Notes: generated by a model from the letters alone, not told the origin. A stretch of DNA of 64,000 bases from Massilia sp. PDC64 (GCF_900101265.1 NZ_FMZS01000007.1:372001-436000), one strand, 5' to 3'; positions 10,187 to 18,486 are shown, numbered from the stretch's first letter. Made by a program: numbers and translations.

Positions 10187-10612
10187 ATGGCAAATACCAT
10201 TCACGTTGACGTCGTCTCGGCCGAAGAGCAGATCTTTTCGGGCGAAGCGGAATTCGTCGCGTTGCCGGGTGAAGCGGGTGAGCTGGGTATCTACCCGATG
10301 CACACCCCCTTGATCACGCGCATCCGCCCGGGTGCCGTGCGCATCAAGGTGCCGGGCCGCAGCGACGAAGAGTTCGTGTTCGTTGCCGGCGGCATCCTGG
10401 AAGTCCAGCCGAAAGGCGTGACCGTCCTCGCCGACACCGCGATCCGCGGCGCCGACCTGGACGAAGCGAAAGCCCAGGAAGCCAAGCGCAAGGCCGAAGA
10501 GCTGATGGTCAACAAGGACTCGGCGATCGACTACGCCAAGGCGCAAGCCGAACTGGCGGCGGCGGTCGCCCAGCTGGCGGCCATCGCCAAGCTGCGTCAT
10601 AAAGGACGCTGA
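10187..10612 (+). CDS. atpC: ATP synthase F1 subunit epsilon
   Basis: 141 aa. The N-terminal beta-sandwich and C-terminal helical hairpin regulate ATP hydrolysis. Typical motifs are VDVVSAEEQIFSGEAEFVALPG and GELGIYPMHTPLITRIRPG, each within the first 50 residues. It is the last gene of the operon. Its final codons and terminator are present in a second, diverged copy at 13189-13250, on the other side of the DarT/DarG island. Confidence 0.97.
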   Translation: MANTIHVDVVSAEEQIFSGEAEFVALPGEAGELGIYPMHTPLITRIRPGAVRIKVPGRSDEEFVFVAGGILEVQPKGVTVLADTAIRGADLDEAKAQEAKRKAEELMVNKDSAIDYAKAQAELAAAVAQLAAIAKLRHKGR

Positions 10613-10664
10613 TCGCTCGTTGTTCGAGTGCTCAAAAAGAAGGCAGCCTGCGGGCTGCCTTTTT
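10603..10664. repeat. Left copy of the atpC-end/terminator direct repeat flanking the DarT/DarG island
   Basis: The 62 bases holding the last atpC codons (GGACGCTGA) and the terminator align with 13189-13250 at roughly 80% identity with a few one-base gaps. The AT-rich island lies exactly between the copies. Confidence 0.85.
10641..10664 (+). terminator. Terminator of the atp operon
   Basis: The stem AGGCAGCC / GGCTGCCT with a TGCG loop is followed by TTTT and an AT-rich tail, 28 bp after the atpC stop. It forms part of the repeat found again at 13189-13250. Confidence 0.93.
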
Positions 10665-10794
10665 ATTTAGAGCTAGTTGTCGAAGACCTCATCTTTACCC
10701 CAAAATCTATGGTGACGACGTATCTTGATCACAGGTATGATTGTAAGCAACTTTGCATGAAGCAATGGTTCATTCAATCTTGCTTGGAGGTCAA

Positions 10795-11367
10795 ATGGCG
10801 GACATTAGAGAACAAAAACTTTTGTATCATCTGACTGCATTAGATAATTTGCCATCAATTTTGCGTTCAGGACTTCATCCGAGAGCAAACCTCCGTCAAT
10901 TTGCAGATGTCGCCGATGCCGAGATTATCGACGGCCGTCGCGAACAAGGACTAGAAAAGTACGTACCTTTCCATTGGTTTGCACGTAATCCTTTTGACGG
11001 GCGCGTACAGCGTGATCATCCCAGAAAGGATTTTGTACTCATTACTGTACAGCGTACGCTAGCTGCTCGTGAAAACTGGATCGTCATACCACGCCATCCG
11101 TTAGCCAGCAGCGGAGTAGAATTGCTCAGTTATAAGGCCGGAATTGCCGCGATTAACTGGGAAGTGATGAATGAACGTGACTATCACGATAGCGAGTGTA
11201 AAAGTATTTGTATGGCAGAATGTTTGTCACCTCGCCCTCTTGCTCCCGCCGATTTCTTTAGCATTTTTGCACCCACAGAGGCGATCGCCAAGATTGTACG
11301 GCACATGATCAAAGAAAAAGACCTATACATTGATGTCGTTGTCAATTCTGGAATGTTTCTTAGATGA
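10795..11367 (+). CDS. Divergent DarT-family ADP-ribosyltransferase (first of two)
   Basis: 190 aa from the ATG that follows a good GGAGG ribosome site; an earlier in-frame ATG at 10753 has none. The protein resembles DarT (formerly DUF4433). YHLTALDNLPSILRSGL at residues 11-27 has the NAD-binding histidine (H12) and the DNLPSIL pattern. DVADAEIIDGRR carries candidate catalytic arginines R48/R49, and KYVPFHWFARNPFD follows. A late glutamate in CMAECLSPRPL (E142) could be the catalytic Glu. DarT enzymes add ADP-ribose to bases of single-stranded DNA; the base this variant would modify is unknown. It overlaps the second DarT gene by ATGA. Codon use is AT-rich, unlike the neighbours, indicating transfer. 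It may be a DarT1-like type; that label is from memory. Confidence 0.8.
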   Translation: MADIREQKLLYHLTALDNLPSILRSGLHPRANLRQFADVADAEIIDGRREQGLEKYVPFHWFARNPFDGRVQRDHPRKDFVLITVQRTLAARENWIVIPRHPLASSGVELLSYKAGIAAINWEVMNERDYHDSECKSICMAECLSPRPLAPADFFSIFAPTEAIAKIVRHMIKEKDLYIDVVVNSGMFLR

Positions 11368-12008
11368 CGTATACAAATTTAAATCCTGAAAAAGCTTTAA
11401 TTTGGCGAATTGTCCACAGAGATAATATTCCTTGGATTTTGAAAAACGGTTTGCATTGTGCAAATTCGAAGGTTCGCGACCCCCATTATGTCAATATCGG
11501 AAATGTTGACTTGATTGATAAGCGACGTCATCGTATTGTTCCAATATCTCCGGGGGGGACGCTTACCGACTATATTCCATTCTACTTTACGCCCTTTTCC
11601 GTAATGATGATGAATATTCATTCTGGGCGAGGCGTGATAAGACGACAGAATGAAGAAATTGTAATTCTAGTTTCAAGTTTATACCGCGTCAAAAAATTAG
11701 GTCTGCCATTTGTTTTCACTAATGCTCATGCGTATCCTAGTTGGACTGAGTATTATAGTGATTTACAACACTTAGATCAGATTGACTGGCCTTTACTTCA
11801 AGCAAGAGATTTTAGGCGCGATCCGGATGACCCCCAAAAAGTAGAGCGCTATCAAGCCGAGGCATTAATATATAAGAACTTGCCAACTCAAGCTCTATTA
11901 GGTATTATTTGTTATAACGAACTGCAAGAAAAACGTATTGAAAATCAGATGTTGGCGCTCAATCTAAACATAAAGATTCACGTGCGTAAAGGCTGGTATT
12001 TCCAATGA
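11364..12008 (+). CDS. darT: DarT toxin, DNA ADP-ribosyltransferase
   Basis: 214 aa, the standard DarT length. The fold signatures are all present: WRIVHRDNIPWILKNGL with H18, YVNIGNVDLIDKRR with R54/R55, the DYIPFYFTPFSVMM loop, DLQHLDQIDWPLL, and the catalytic glutamate E166 in ERYQAEALIY. DarT transfers ADP-ribose from NAD onto thymidine in single-stranded DNA, blocking replication; such toxins act against phage. The start overlaps the preceding gene (ATGA) and the stop overlaps darG (ATGA), so all three proteins are translationally coupled. GC content is far below the surroundings. Confidence 0.93.
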   Translation: MTYTNLNPEKALIWRIVHRDNIPWILKNGLHCANSKVRDPHYVNIGNVDLIDKRRHRIVPISPGGTLTDYIPFYFTPFSVMMMNIHSGRGVIRRQNEEIVILVSSLYRVKKLGLPFVFTNAHAYPSWTEYYSDLQHLDQIDWPLLQARDFRRDPDDPQKVERYQAEALIYKNLPTQALLGIICYNELQEKRIENQMLALNLNIKIHVRKGWYFQ

Positions 12009-13081
12009 TTAAATTTACGACCGGAAATCTATTGGAAGCTAAAGCTGACGTTTTAGTGAACACCGTGAACACCGTAGGGGTCATGGGGAAAGGTATCGCC
12101 TTAATGTTTAAAGAGCGCTTCCCTGAGAACTTCCGGCTTTACGCGGCCGCTTGCAAGGCGCACCAAGTTAAAACAGGTGAAATGTTCGTTACTCAAGTAG
12201 GTGAGCTTGATGGACCTAAATGGATAGTTAATTTTCCGACGAAGCAACACTGGCGGTCTCCCTCGCAGCTCATATGGATTATCGATGGATTAAAAGATTT
12301 GCGCCGCTTCTTGCAGGAACAAAGAATTTCTTCTATTGCCATACCACCTTTGGGCGCTGGCAATGGCGGTTTAGATTGGGCAAAGGTTAAACCTGAAATC
12401 GAACGCGTGCTTGGTGATCTTGATATTAATATCTTGGTGTTCGAGCCGACTGAAAAGTATCAAAATGTCGAGAAAAAGAATGGCGTAGAAAAGTTGACGC
12501 CAGCTCGAGCTTTAATTGCTGAGTTAGTTCGACGATACTGGGTTATGGGGATGGAGTGCAGTTTGCTCGAAATTCAGAAGCTAGCGTGGTTTCTAGAGAG
12601 GTCGATCGAAAGATTTAACCCAGACGCTAATCCATTGAATTTAAAATTCGTGGCGCACAAATACGGTCCATATGCCAATAGACTTGATCATCTGTTAAAC
12701 AACCTTGATGGAAGCTATCTGCATTGCAATAAACGTATAAGCGATGCTGATCCATTAGAAGTAATTTGGTTTGACGAAAAACGCAAAGACTTATTGCAGG
12801 CTTATCTTAAGAGTGAAGCTCGTGAATATCATGAGGCACTTGAATCTACAGCTACTTTGATTGATGGATTTGAGTCACCTTTCGGTATGGAATTGTTAGC
12901 GACTGTCGATTGGCTACTTGCAAAAGAGGGTGTCGAACCAAATATCTCGGCATTGCGAGAAGGGCTTTTAAATTGGCGTGGTGGGGACCGCGCTGCTGAG
13001 CGGAAAACAAGATTGTTTGACAACAATGCATTATCAATTGCCCTCGATAAATTGAAAAATAGTAATCTTTTCGCTCACTAA
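12005..13081 (+). CDS. darG: DarG antitoxin: macrodomain ADP-ribosylglycohydrolase with C-terminal toxin-binding domain
   Basis: 358 aa. Residues 1-150 form a macrodomain: FTTGNLLEAKADVLVNTVNT with N22, GVMGKGIALMFK, and NFPTKQHWR with K80, the position of the catalytic lysine described for Thermus DarG (from memory). It removes ADP-ribose from DNA and so reverses DarT. Residues about 165-358 (LTPARALIAELVRRYW, IQKLAWFLERS, FVAHKYGPYANRLDHLL) match the DarG C-terminal domain, which binds and inhibits DarT directly. One DarG here has to serve two DarT-type enzymes. No frameshift is visible, so the locus looks active. Confidence 0.93.
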   Translation: MIKFTTGNLLEAKADVLVNTVNTVGVMGKGIALMFKERFPENFRLYAAACKAHQVKTGEMFVTQVGELDGPKWIVNFPTKQHWRSPSQLIWIIDGLKDLRRFLQEQRISSIAIPPLGAGNGGLDWAKVKPEIERVLGDLDINILVFEPTEKYQNVEKKNGVEKLTPARALIAELVRRYWVMGMECSLLEIQKLAWFLERSIERFNPDANPLNLKFVAHKYGPYANRLDHLLNNLDGSYLHCNKRISDADPLEVIWFDEKRKDLLQAYLKSEAREYHEALESTATLIDGFESPFGMELLATVDWLLAKEGVEPNISALREGLLNWRGGDRAAERKTRLFDNNALSIALDKLKNSNLFAH

Positions 13082-13188
13082 CTAGTCGTTTTAAGCTAAC
13101 TCTAGCTTAGAACAATAGCATCGGCTAATGATCTGAGATCGGCCATGCGAAGGTGAGGGGTGAATTAGCGCTCACGAAGTTCAATGAT

Positions 13189-13250
13189 AGGTACGCTGAT
13201 CGTTGTTGTTCGAGCGGTCGACAACAGGCAGTCTGCAGGCTGCCTTTTTT
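13189..13250. repeat. Right copy of the atpC-end/terminator repeat
   Basis: AGGTACGCTGATCG, then GTTGTTCGAG, then the hairpin AGGCAGTC-TGCA-GGCTGCCT with TTTTTT repeat the end of atpC and its terminator in order, at roughly 80% identity to 10603-10664. No atpC coding sequence precedes it here. It marks the right boundary of the island. Confidence 0.85.
13226..13250 (+). terminator. Terminator of the DarT/DarG operon (atpC-type copy)
   Basis: The hairpin AGGCAGTC / GGCTGCCT (one G-U pair, loop TGCA) is followed by six T, 145 bp after the darG stop. It probably ends the imported operon. Confidence 0.85.
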
Positions 13251-13330
13251 GTTTGCGGGACTAGGCGGCGCCGCCCGAAGATGCAAACCTGATAAGCTAG
13301 CATCAACGACAAGACAAACTCAGGCCTAGC

Positions 13331-13762
13331 ATGCGAACCATCGAACAAATCCTCCGCGCCGCCCGGACCGTGGCCGTCGTCGGGCTTTCGAACAAGCCCG
13401 AACGCGCCAGCCTGGAAGTGGCCACCTACCTGCAGCAGCAGGGCTACCGCATCATCCCCGTCAACCCCGCCTACGCCGGCCAAGAGATCCTCGGCGAGAC
13501 CGTCCACGCCACCTTGCAGGAAGCGGCCGATGCGCTCGCGCCGTCCGGCACACGCATCGACATCGTCGACTGCTTCCGCAAGCCGGAAGAGATCCCGCCG
13601 ATCGCCAAGGATGCCATCGACGTGCGCGCCGGGTGCCTGTGGATGCAGCTCGGCATCGAGAACCAGGTCGCCGCCGACCTGGCCCGTGCCGCCGGCCTGG
13701 ACGTGGTCATGAACCACTGCATGCTGATCGAGCACCGCAAGTTGGGAGAACAGGCCGCATGA
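13331..13762 (+). CDS. CoA-binding domain protein (YccU family)
   Basis: 143 aa single-domain Rossmann-fold protein of the CoA_binding family. The N-terminal nucleotide-binding turn is TVAVVGLSNKPERAS (residues 13-27). DIVDCFRKPEEIPPIAKDAI and GCLWMQLGIEN, then AGLDVVMNHCMLIEHRKL, complete the family pattern. The cellular role is not established. It overlaps the PPK2 gene by ATGA, so the two are probably co-expressed. Confidence 0.9.
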   Translation: MRTIEQILRAARTVAVVGLSNKPERASLEVATYLQQQGYRIIPVNPAYAGQEILGETVHATLQEAADALAPSGTRIDIVDCFRKPEEIPPIAKDAIDVRAGCLWMQLGIENQVAADLARAAGLDVVMNHCMLIEHRKLGEQAA

Positions 13763-14595
13763 GCATGCTGGAACGCTTCCGCGCACCCAAGAACCTGGAA
13801 CTGCGCGACAAGGATGCCGGCGCCACCCCGTTGCGCGACGACAGGAAGGGCAAGCTCAAGAATGGCGAGATCAAGGAGCGCGAGCGAGCGCTCACTGCCG
13901 AGCTGACGGCCGAAGTGGCCAAGCTGCAGGAAAAGCTGTACGCGGCGCGGGATCAAAAGCTGCTGTTGATCCTGCAGGGCATGGACACCTCCGGCAAGGA
14001 CGGCACCGTGCGCGCGCTGTTCTCGCAGATCAATCCGATGGGCCTGCACGCGACCGGCTACGTGGCCCCGACGGACAAGGAAAAGGCCCACGATTTTCTC
14101 TGGCGCGTGCACGCGCGCGTGCCGGCCAAGGGAGAAATCGGGATCTTCAACCGCAGCCATTACGAGGACGTGCTCGTGCCGCGCGTCCTGGGCACCCTGG
14201 ACGGCAAGGACCTCGAGCGCCGCTACGCCCACATCCGCGACTTCGAGCGCATGCTGGCCGAGACGGGGACGACGGTCATGAAAGTCTTCCTGCACATCTC
14301 CAGGGACGAGCAGCGCGAGCGCCTGCAGGCACGCCTGGACGATCCGGAGAAGCACTGGAAGTTCGACCCGGCCGACCTCGTCGCGCGCGAGAAATGGGAC
14401 GACTACCGGCGTGCCTACGCCGACGCGATCAACGCGACGGACGCCGGCCACGCGCCGTGGTACATCGTGCCGGCCGATTCGAAGACGCACCGCAACCTGA
14501 TCATCGCCCATCTGATGCTGGAGACGATGCAGGGCATGAAGCTCGAATGGCCGGCGCCGAAGGCCGACATGTCCAAAGTGAAGATCGACGGCTGA
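13759..14595 (+). CDS. ppk2: Polyphosphate kinase 2 family nucleotide phosphotransferase
   Basis: 278 aa from the ATG overlapping the previous stop; further upstream the frame has no credible start. PPK2 enzymes phosphorylate nucleotides with polyphosphate or the reverse. The Walker A-like loop is LILQGMDTSGKDGTVRALF. The Walker B-like region with IGIFNRSHYEDVLVPRV and the lid with HISRDEQRERLQARLDDP are in the expected order. It lies in the cytoplasm. The donor/acceptor class (AMP, ADP or other) cannot be decided from what I see. Confidence 0.93.
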   Translation: MSMLERFRAPKNLELRDKDAGATPLRDDRKGKLKNGEIKERERALTAELTAEVAKLQEKLYAARDQKLLLILQGMDTSGKDGTVRALFSQINPMGLHATGYVAPTDKEKAHDFLWRVHARVPAKGEIGIFNRSHYEDVLVPRVLGTLDGKDLERRYAHIRDFERMLAETGTTVMKVFLHISRDEQRERLQARLDDPEKHWKFDPADLVAREKWDDYRRAYADAINATDAGHAPWYIVPADSKTHRNLIIAHLMLETMQGMKLEWPAPKADMSKVKIDG

Positions 14596-14657
14596 GCCTG
14601 CCGGTCCGCGCGGATTGTCATAGAATGAAGATCCACCAACCCGTGCGATTTCCGACC

Positions 14658-15248
14658 ATGTTCAAGTCCACCGCTTTGCTGCTTTCCCTCGGCGCCGCCG
14701 CGACGTTCTCTACAACGACCCCGGCACTGGCGCAGACGCCGGCCGCCCAGCCCGCGGCCCACCCGGCCAGCTGCCCGGCCGTGCTGAAGCACACCTTCAA
14801 CCGCCTGCAGGACGAAGCGCCGCAGGACCTGTGCCAGTACGCCGGCAAGGTCGTGCTGGTGGTGAATACGGCCAGCTACTGCGGTTTCACCAAGCAGTAC
14901 GAGGGCCTGGAAAAGCTGTACGCGAAATACGCGCCGCGCGGCCTCGTCGTGCTGGGCTTTCCGTCGAACGACTTCAAACAGGAAGACGCGGACGCGAAGA
15001 AGATCGCCGACCTCTGCTACAACACGTACGGCGTGAAGTTCCCGATGTTCACGAGCACCGTCGTCACCGGCGACAAAGCCAATCCGCTGTATTCGGAGCT
15101 GATCAAGGCGACGGGCAACCAGCCCAAGTGGAACTTCAATAAATACCTGATCGACCGGAATGGTAAAGTCATCGATTACTTCCCGAGCAAGGTGACGCCG
15201 GAGGATCCGACCCTCGTCGGCAAGATCGAGCAGGCGCTGAAGGGCTGA
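14658..15248 (+). CDS. Exported glutathione peroxidase family protein
   Basis: 196 aa from the second ATG, chosen because it opens a classic signal peptide (MFKSTALLLSLGAAATFSTT, cleavage near ALAQ). An ATG at 14625 is the alternative. The Gpx core follows: VVNTASYCGFTKQYEGLEKL with a peroxidatic cysteine, LGFPSNDFKQEDA, and PKWNFNKYLID with the catalytic Trp/Asn. It would reduce peroxides in the periplasm, probably with thioredoxin-like partners rather than glutathione. It is a Cys form, with no in-frame UGA. Confidence 0.9.
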   Translation: MFKSTALLLSLGAAATFSTTTPALAQTPAAQPAAHPASCPAVLKHTFNRLQDEAPQDLCQYAGKVVLVVNTASYCGFTKQYEGLEKLYAKYAPRGLVVLGFPSNDFKQEDADAKKIADLCYNTYGVKFPMFTSTVVTGDKANPLYSELIKATGNQPKWNFNKYLIDRNGKVIDYFPSKVTPEDPTLVGKIEQALKG

Positions 15249-15279
15249 TTGGTATAACCCGCATGGCTTCATGGTCATT

Positions 15280-15293
15280 TTGATGCACATCAA
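15280..15293 (+). promoter_or_regulatory. Perfect FNR/ANR-type box upstream of ompW
   Basis: TTGATGCACATCAA is an exact match to the FNR consensus TTGAT-N4-ATCAA, 66 bp upstream of the ompW start. OmpW is known to be oxygen-regulated through FNR in enterobacteria, so the placement makes biological sense. Confidence 0.8.
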
Positions 15294-15359
15294 CGATTTT
15301 GTTGAGGTGGCTCAATAGACTGATCTTCGTTGAATAACAACACGAAGAAAGGTCTCACC

Positions 15360-15977
15360 ATGAAGAAGTCGATGCTGAAACTGGTGTTTGCCGCCCTGGG
15401 TCTCGTCGGGGCTGCCGTGCCCGCGCTGGCGCAGGAATCGCCGTGGCTCGTGCGCGTGCGGGCGGTGCACATCGATCCGGCCGACAAATCCGACCCCGTG
15501 GGCGGTACCGGCGCAAGCGACCGCCTGCACGTCAGCGACAAGTGGATCCCTGAAGTCGACATCTCGTATTACTTCACCCCCAACTGGGCCGCGGAACTCG
15601 TTCTCACGGTGCCGCAAAAGCATGACGTCACGCTGGACGGCAAGCGCATCGGCAGCTTCAAGCATCTGCCGCCGACCCTGCTGGCGCAATACCACTTCCT
15701 GCCGGGCGCGCAGATCGACCCCTACGTCGGCGCCGGCATCAACTACACCCTGATCTCCAAGGTCGATATCCTGAACGGCGCCGGACGCCTCGAGCACGAC
15801 AGTGTCGGCGCGGCGCTGCAGGCTGGCGTCGACATCCGCATCGACAAGCAATGGTCGGTCAATCTCGACGTGAAGAAGGTGCAGATCCGCAGCGACGTCG
15901 ATATCGGCGGCGCCCGCGCAAGCCGCGTGAAGATCGATCCGGTGCTGCTGGGCGTCGGCATCGGCTACCGGTTCTGA
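15360..15977 (+). CDS. ompW: OmpW family outer-membrane protein
   Basis: 205 aa. The signal peptide (MKKSMLKLVFAALGLVGAAV, cleavage after PALA) is followed by an eight-strand barrel of the OmpW family: WLVRVRAVHIDPADKSD, HVSDKWIPEVDISYYFTPNW, and the C-terminal LLGVGIGYRF ending in Phe. The ATG at 15360 has a GAAAGG ribosome site. OmpW barrels pass small hydrophobic molecules and often respond to oxygen supply; the FNR box upstream supports this. Confidence 0.95.
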   Translation: MKKSMLKLVFAALGLVGAAVPALAQESPWLVRVRAVHIDPADKSDPVGGTGASDRLHVSDKWIPEVDISYYFTPNWAAELVLTVPQKHDVTLDGKRIGSFKHLPPTLLAQYHFLPGAQIDPYVGAGINYTLISKVDILNGAGRLEHDSVGAALQAGVDIRIDKQWSVNLDVKKVQIRSDVDIGGARASRVKIDPVLLGVGIGYRF

Positions 15978-16034
15978 CCCGCGTAACGAACCCCGCTTCC
16001 TCCAAAAGCGTGCCGGTCGTAACAGGCCGGTTTT

Positions 16035-16059
16035 GGCCGACTTCGTGTCGGCCCTTTTT
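16035..16059 (+). terminator. Terminator between convergent ompW and pabBC
   Basis: The stem GGCCGAC / GTCGGCC with loop TTCGT is followed by CTTTTTATTT. It ends ompW transcription and abuts the stop codon of the convergent pabB-pabC gene. Confidence 0.88.
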
Positions 16060-17902
16060 ATTTGCGCAACACGGCGCGCAGCGGTCCGCGCAGCGCGTTG
16101 CAGACGACGATCTCCTGCGCGCGCGCGAGGCTTTCGCGCGTGAGCGGGCATTCGATCGCACCCCACGCCGGATCGTCCAGCAGCACGCCCCGCATCACGC
16201 CCGGCAGCACGCCGGACGACAGGGGCGGCGTGTACCAGTGGCCGCCGATCTTGACGAACACGTTGCTGCGGCCGCCCTCCGTCAATTCGCCCCGTTCGTT
16301 GAAGAATAGCGTGTCGAAGGCGCCCACGCTTTCCGCCGCGCGCCAGGCGGCGTCGTAGCGGCTGCGGATGCTCGTTTTATGACGCAGGAAGACGTCGTGC
16401 GCGCGTGTGGGAGCGTCCGCCAGCAGCACGGCGACCGGTTCCTGCAGTGGCGCCAGCGCGCCCGTCTGCACGACGATCTCGCCGTCCGGGCGCAGCGCGA
16501 GCCGCACGCGGTGCGGGGTATCGTCCGGCAGCGTGGCGCAGGCCTGGAGTGCCGCGGCGCGCGCCAGGTCCGGCTTGAACGGATGCCCGAAATACGCGGC
16601 GGACGCCTGCAAACGCGCGAGATGGCGCTCCAGGTGACGGCATCCGTCCGCGCGCGTGGCGTAGATCGTCTCGAAGATCTCGAAGTCGTTCGGCAGGCCC
16701 GTGAGGAAGCTGGCCTTGAGCCGGCATTCCGCAAACTCGGCGCCCGCGTCGCTGTCGTATACGATGCCCGCGCCGACGCCGAGTTCTCCGTGCCGCACGC
16801 CGTTCTGCTCCGGCTGCAGGGTCAGCGTGCGGATCGGGACGGACAAGCAGAAGTCGCCGAACCGGGCATGCTGCAAGGTCCCGAATCCGCTGCCCGCCGG
16901 CGGATCGATCCAGCCGATCGCGCCCGTGTAGATGCCGCGCGCGGCCGGTTCGAGTTCGCGGATGATTTCCATCGTGCGGCGCTTGGGCGCGCCCGTGATC
17001 GAGCCGCACGGGTACAACGCGGCGAAGATGTCCTGCAACGTGGTGCCCGGCGCGAGCTGGGCCTGCACCGTGGACGTCATCTGCAGCACGCTGCTGTAGC
17101 GCTTCACTTCGAACAGCGCCGGCACGCCCACGCTGCCGGTGCGCGCGATGCGTCCCAGGTCGTTGCGCAGCAGGTCGACGATCATGAGGTTTTCGGCGCG
17201 GTTCTTCGGGTCGGCGGCCAGCTGCTGCGCGCGCACGGCGTTCACGACGTCGTCGTGCGGGTCCGCGGGCGCCGTGCCCTTCATCGGACGCGCCAGCAGG
17301 CGGCCCGCATCGTGGCGCACGAACAGTTCCGGCGACAGCGACAGCACCGCGCGTCCATCCGGCAGGGCGATGAGGGCGCCGTAGGGCACCGGCTGGCGTG
17401 CGCGCAGGCGCGCGTACAGCTGCCGGATGTCGCCGAAGGCATCGAAGCGGAGACGGTAGGTGTAATTGACCTGGTACGTGTCGCCGGCCGCGATGTAGTC
17501 GCGGATGCGGTCGATGGCCTGCGCGAACGTGGCCTCGTCGACGTTGGACCGCACGGCGCCGATGCCGGCCGGGCCGTCTTGCGCGTCCGTCGTGAGCCAG
17601 GCATCCACCTGGTCCGCATCCAGCATGGTGTAGCGCTCAAACAGCAGCACCTGGGCCAGCGGCGCGTGCAGTTCGCGCGGCGGTGCGATGTCGAGCAGCT
17701 GCTCGCCCAGTTCATACGTCAGCACCGGCACGGCGTGCAGGCCGCGCGCGAGGGCGTCCTGGACACCGTCCAGCAGGCGCGGCCAGTCGTCCACGCGCTG
17801 GCATGCCAGCATGCCCACATAGCCCTCGTACAGGCGCGAGCGCGCCTGCGTATGGCCTTCGGGGCTCGCATCGTCGAGCAGGGCGAACACGGTGGCGTCC
17901 AT
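16058..17902 (-). CDS. pabBC: Bifunctional aminodeoxychorismate synthase component I / 4-amino-4-deoxychorismate lyase
   Basis: 614 aa fusion. Residues about 1-350 are PabB, which with PabA makes aminodeoxychorismate: GDTYQVNYTYRLRFDA, SLSPELFVRHDAGRLLARPMKGTAP, FAALYPCGSITGAPKRRTMEII. Residues about 385-614 are PabC, which releases p-aminobenzoate: NDFEIFETIYATRADGCRHL and FFNERGELTEGGRSNVFV. The pathway leads to folate. The fusion is common in Burkholderiales. Last gene of a three-gene minus-strand run with slmA and the nucleotidase. Confidence 0.95.
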   Translation of the reverse strand: MDATVFALLDDASPEGHTQARSRLYEGYVGMLACQRVDDWPRLLDGVQDALARGLHAVPVLTYELGEQLLDIAPPRELHAPLAQVLLFERYTMLDADQVDAWLTTDAQDGPAGIGAVRSNVDEATFAQAIDRIRDYIAAGDTYQVNYTYRLRFDAFGDIRQLYARLRARQPVPYGALIALPDGRAVLSLSPELFVRHDAGRLLARPMKGTAPADPHDDVVNAVRAQQLAADPKNRAENLMIVDLLRNDLGRIARTGSVGVPALFEVKRYSSVLQMTSTVQAQLAPGTTLQDIFAALYPCGSITGAPKRRTMEIIRELEPAARGIYTGAIGWIDPPAGSGFGTLQHARFGDFCLSVPIRTLTLQPEQNGVRHGELGVGAGIVYDSDAGAEFAECRLKASFLTGLPNDFEIFETIYATRADGCRHLERHLARLQASAAYFGHPFKPDLARAAALQACATLPDDTPHRVRLALRPDGEIVVQTGALAPLQEPVAVLLADAPTRAHDVFLRHKTSIRSRYDAAWRAAESVGAFDTLFFNERGELTEGGRSNVFVKIGGHWYTPPLSSGVLPGVMRGVLLDDPAWGAIECPLTRESLARAQEIVVCNALRGPLRAVLRK

Positions 17903-17910
17903 GGCGGTGG

Positions 17911-18486
17911 TCAGGCGAGGAGGAGGGCCAGCTGCAGCGGGCTGTTCTCGGTGGGGTGTTGTTTGAAACCGCTCTTGGCGTAGCGGTGCCAGCGCCCCGT
18001 CACATACGCGACGAGCATCCCGGCGCGCGCGGCCACGTCTTCCTCGCGGCCGTGGCCCTGCGTGCTGGCCACGCGCAGCGCCTGCTTGAACGCCAGCTCG
18101 ACCTTGTCGTAGAACTGGTTCATGCGCAGCACCAGGCGGTCGTCTTCGCCGACGAGGGCGTCGCCGATCAGCACGCGCGTCATGCCCGGATTGTTGGCGG
18201 AGAACGACAGCAGGATCTGCAGCATCGCATGCGCCTGCGCGAGGCCGTTGTCCTCGCGCTCCGCGACCTGGTTGAACAGGGTGAACACGGTCCCCTCGAT
18301 GAATTCGATCAGGCCCTCGAACATCTGCGCCTTGCTGGCGAAATGGCGATACAGGGCCGCTTCCGACACCGACAGCCTGGCGGCCAGCGCCGCCGTCGTG
18401 ATCTTCTCGCCCTTCGGGTGTTCGAGCATGGCCGCCAGGGCCTGGAGGATCTGCTGTTTGCGTTGGCCCGGCTTGGTGCTTGCCAT
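17911..18486 (-). CDS. slmA: Nucleoid occlusion factor SlmA, TetR family
   Basis: 191 aa TetR-fold DNA-binding protein. The N-terminal helix-turn-helix (KITTAALAARLSVSEAALYRHFASK) is at residues 28-52, with the SlmA pattern MFEGLIEFIEGTVFTLFNQ after it. SlmA binds specific chromosomal sites and blocks FtsZ rings over unsegregated DNA. It is followed 8 bases later by pabBC. The C-terminal residues (HPTENSPLQLALLLA) are slightly diverged. Confidence 0.9.
   Translation of the reverse strand: MASTKPGQRKQQILQALAAMLEHPKGEKITTAALAARLSVSEAALYRHFASKAQMFEGLIEFIEGTVFTLFNQVAEREDNGLAQAHAMLQILLSFSANNPGMTRVLIGDALVGEDDRLVLRMNQFYDKVELAFKQALRVASTQGHGREEDVAARAGMLVAYVTGRWHRYAKSGFKQHPTENSPLQLALLLA

Noticed and set aside
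10603..13250. Prophage or integrative element at the atpC end
   Set aside because: No integrase, recombinase, tRNA end or phage gene; only three toxin-antitoxin-type genes between diverged terminator copies.
14658..15248. Possible selenocysteine in the glutathione peroxidase
   Set aside because: The active-site position in NTASYCGFTK is an ordinary TGC cysteine codon and no in-frame TGA is present.
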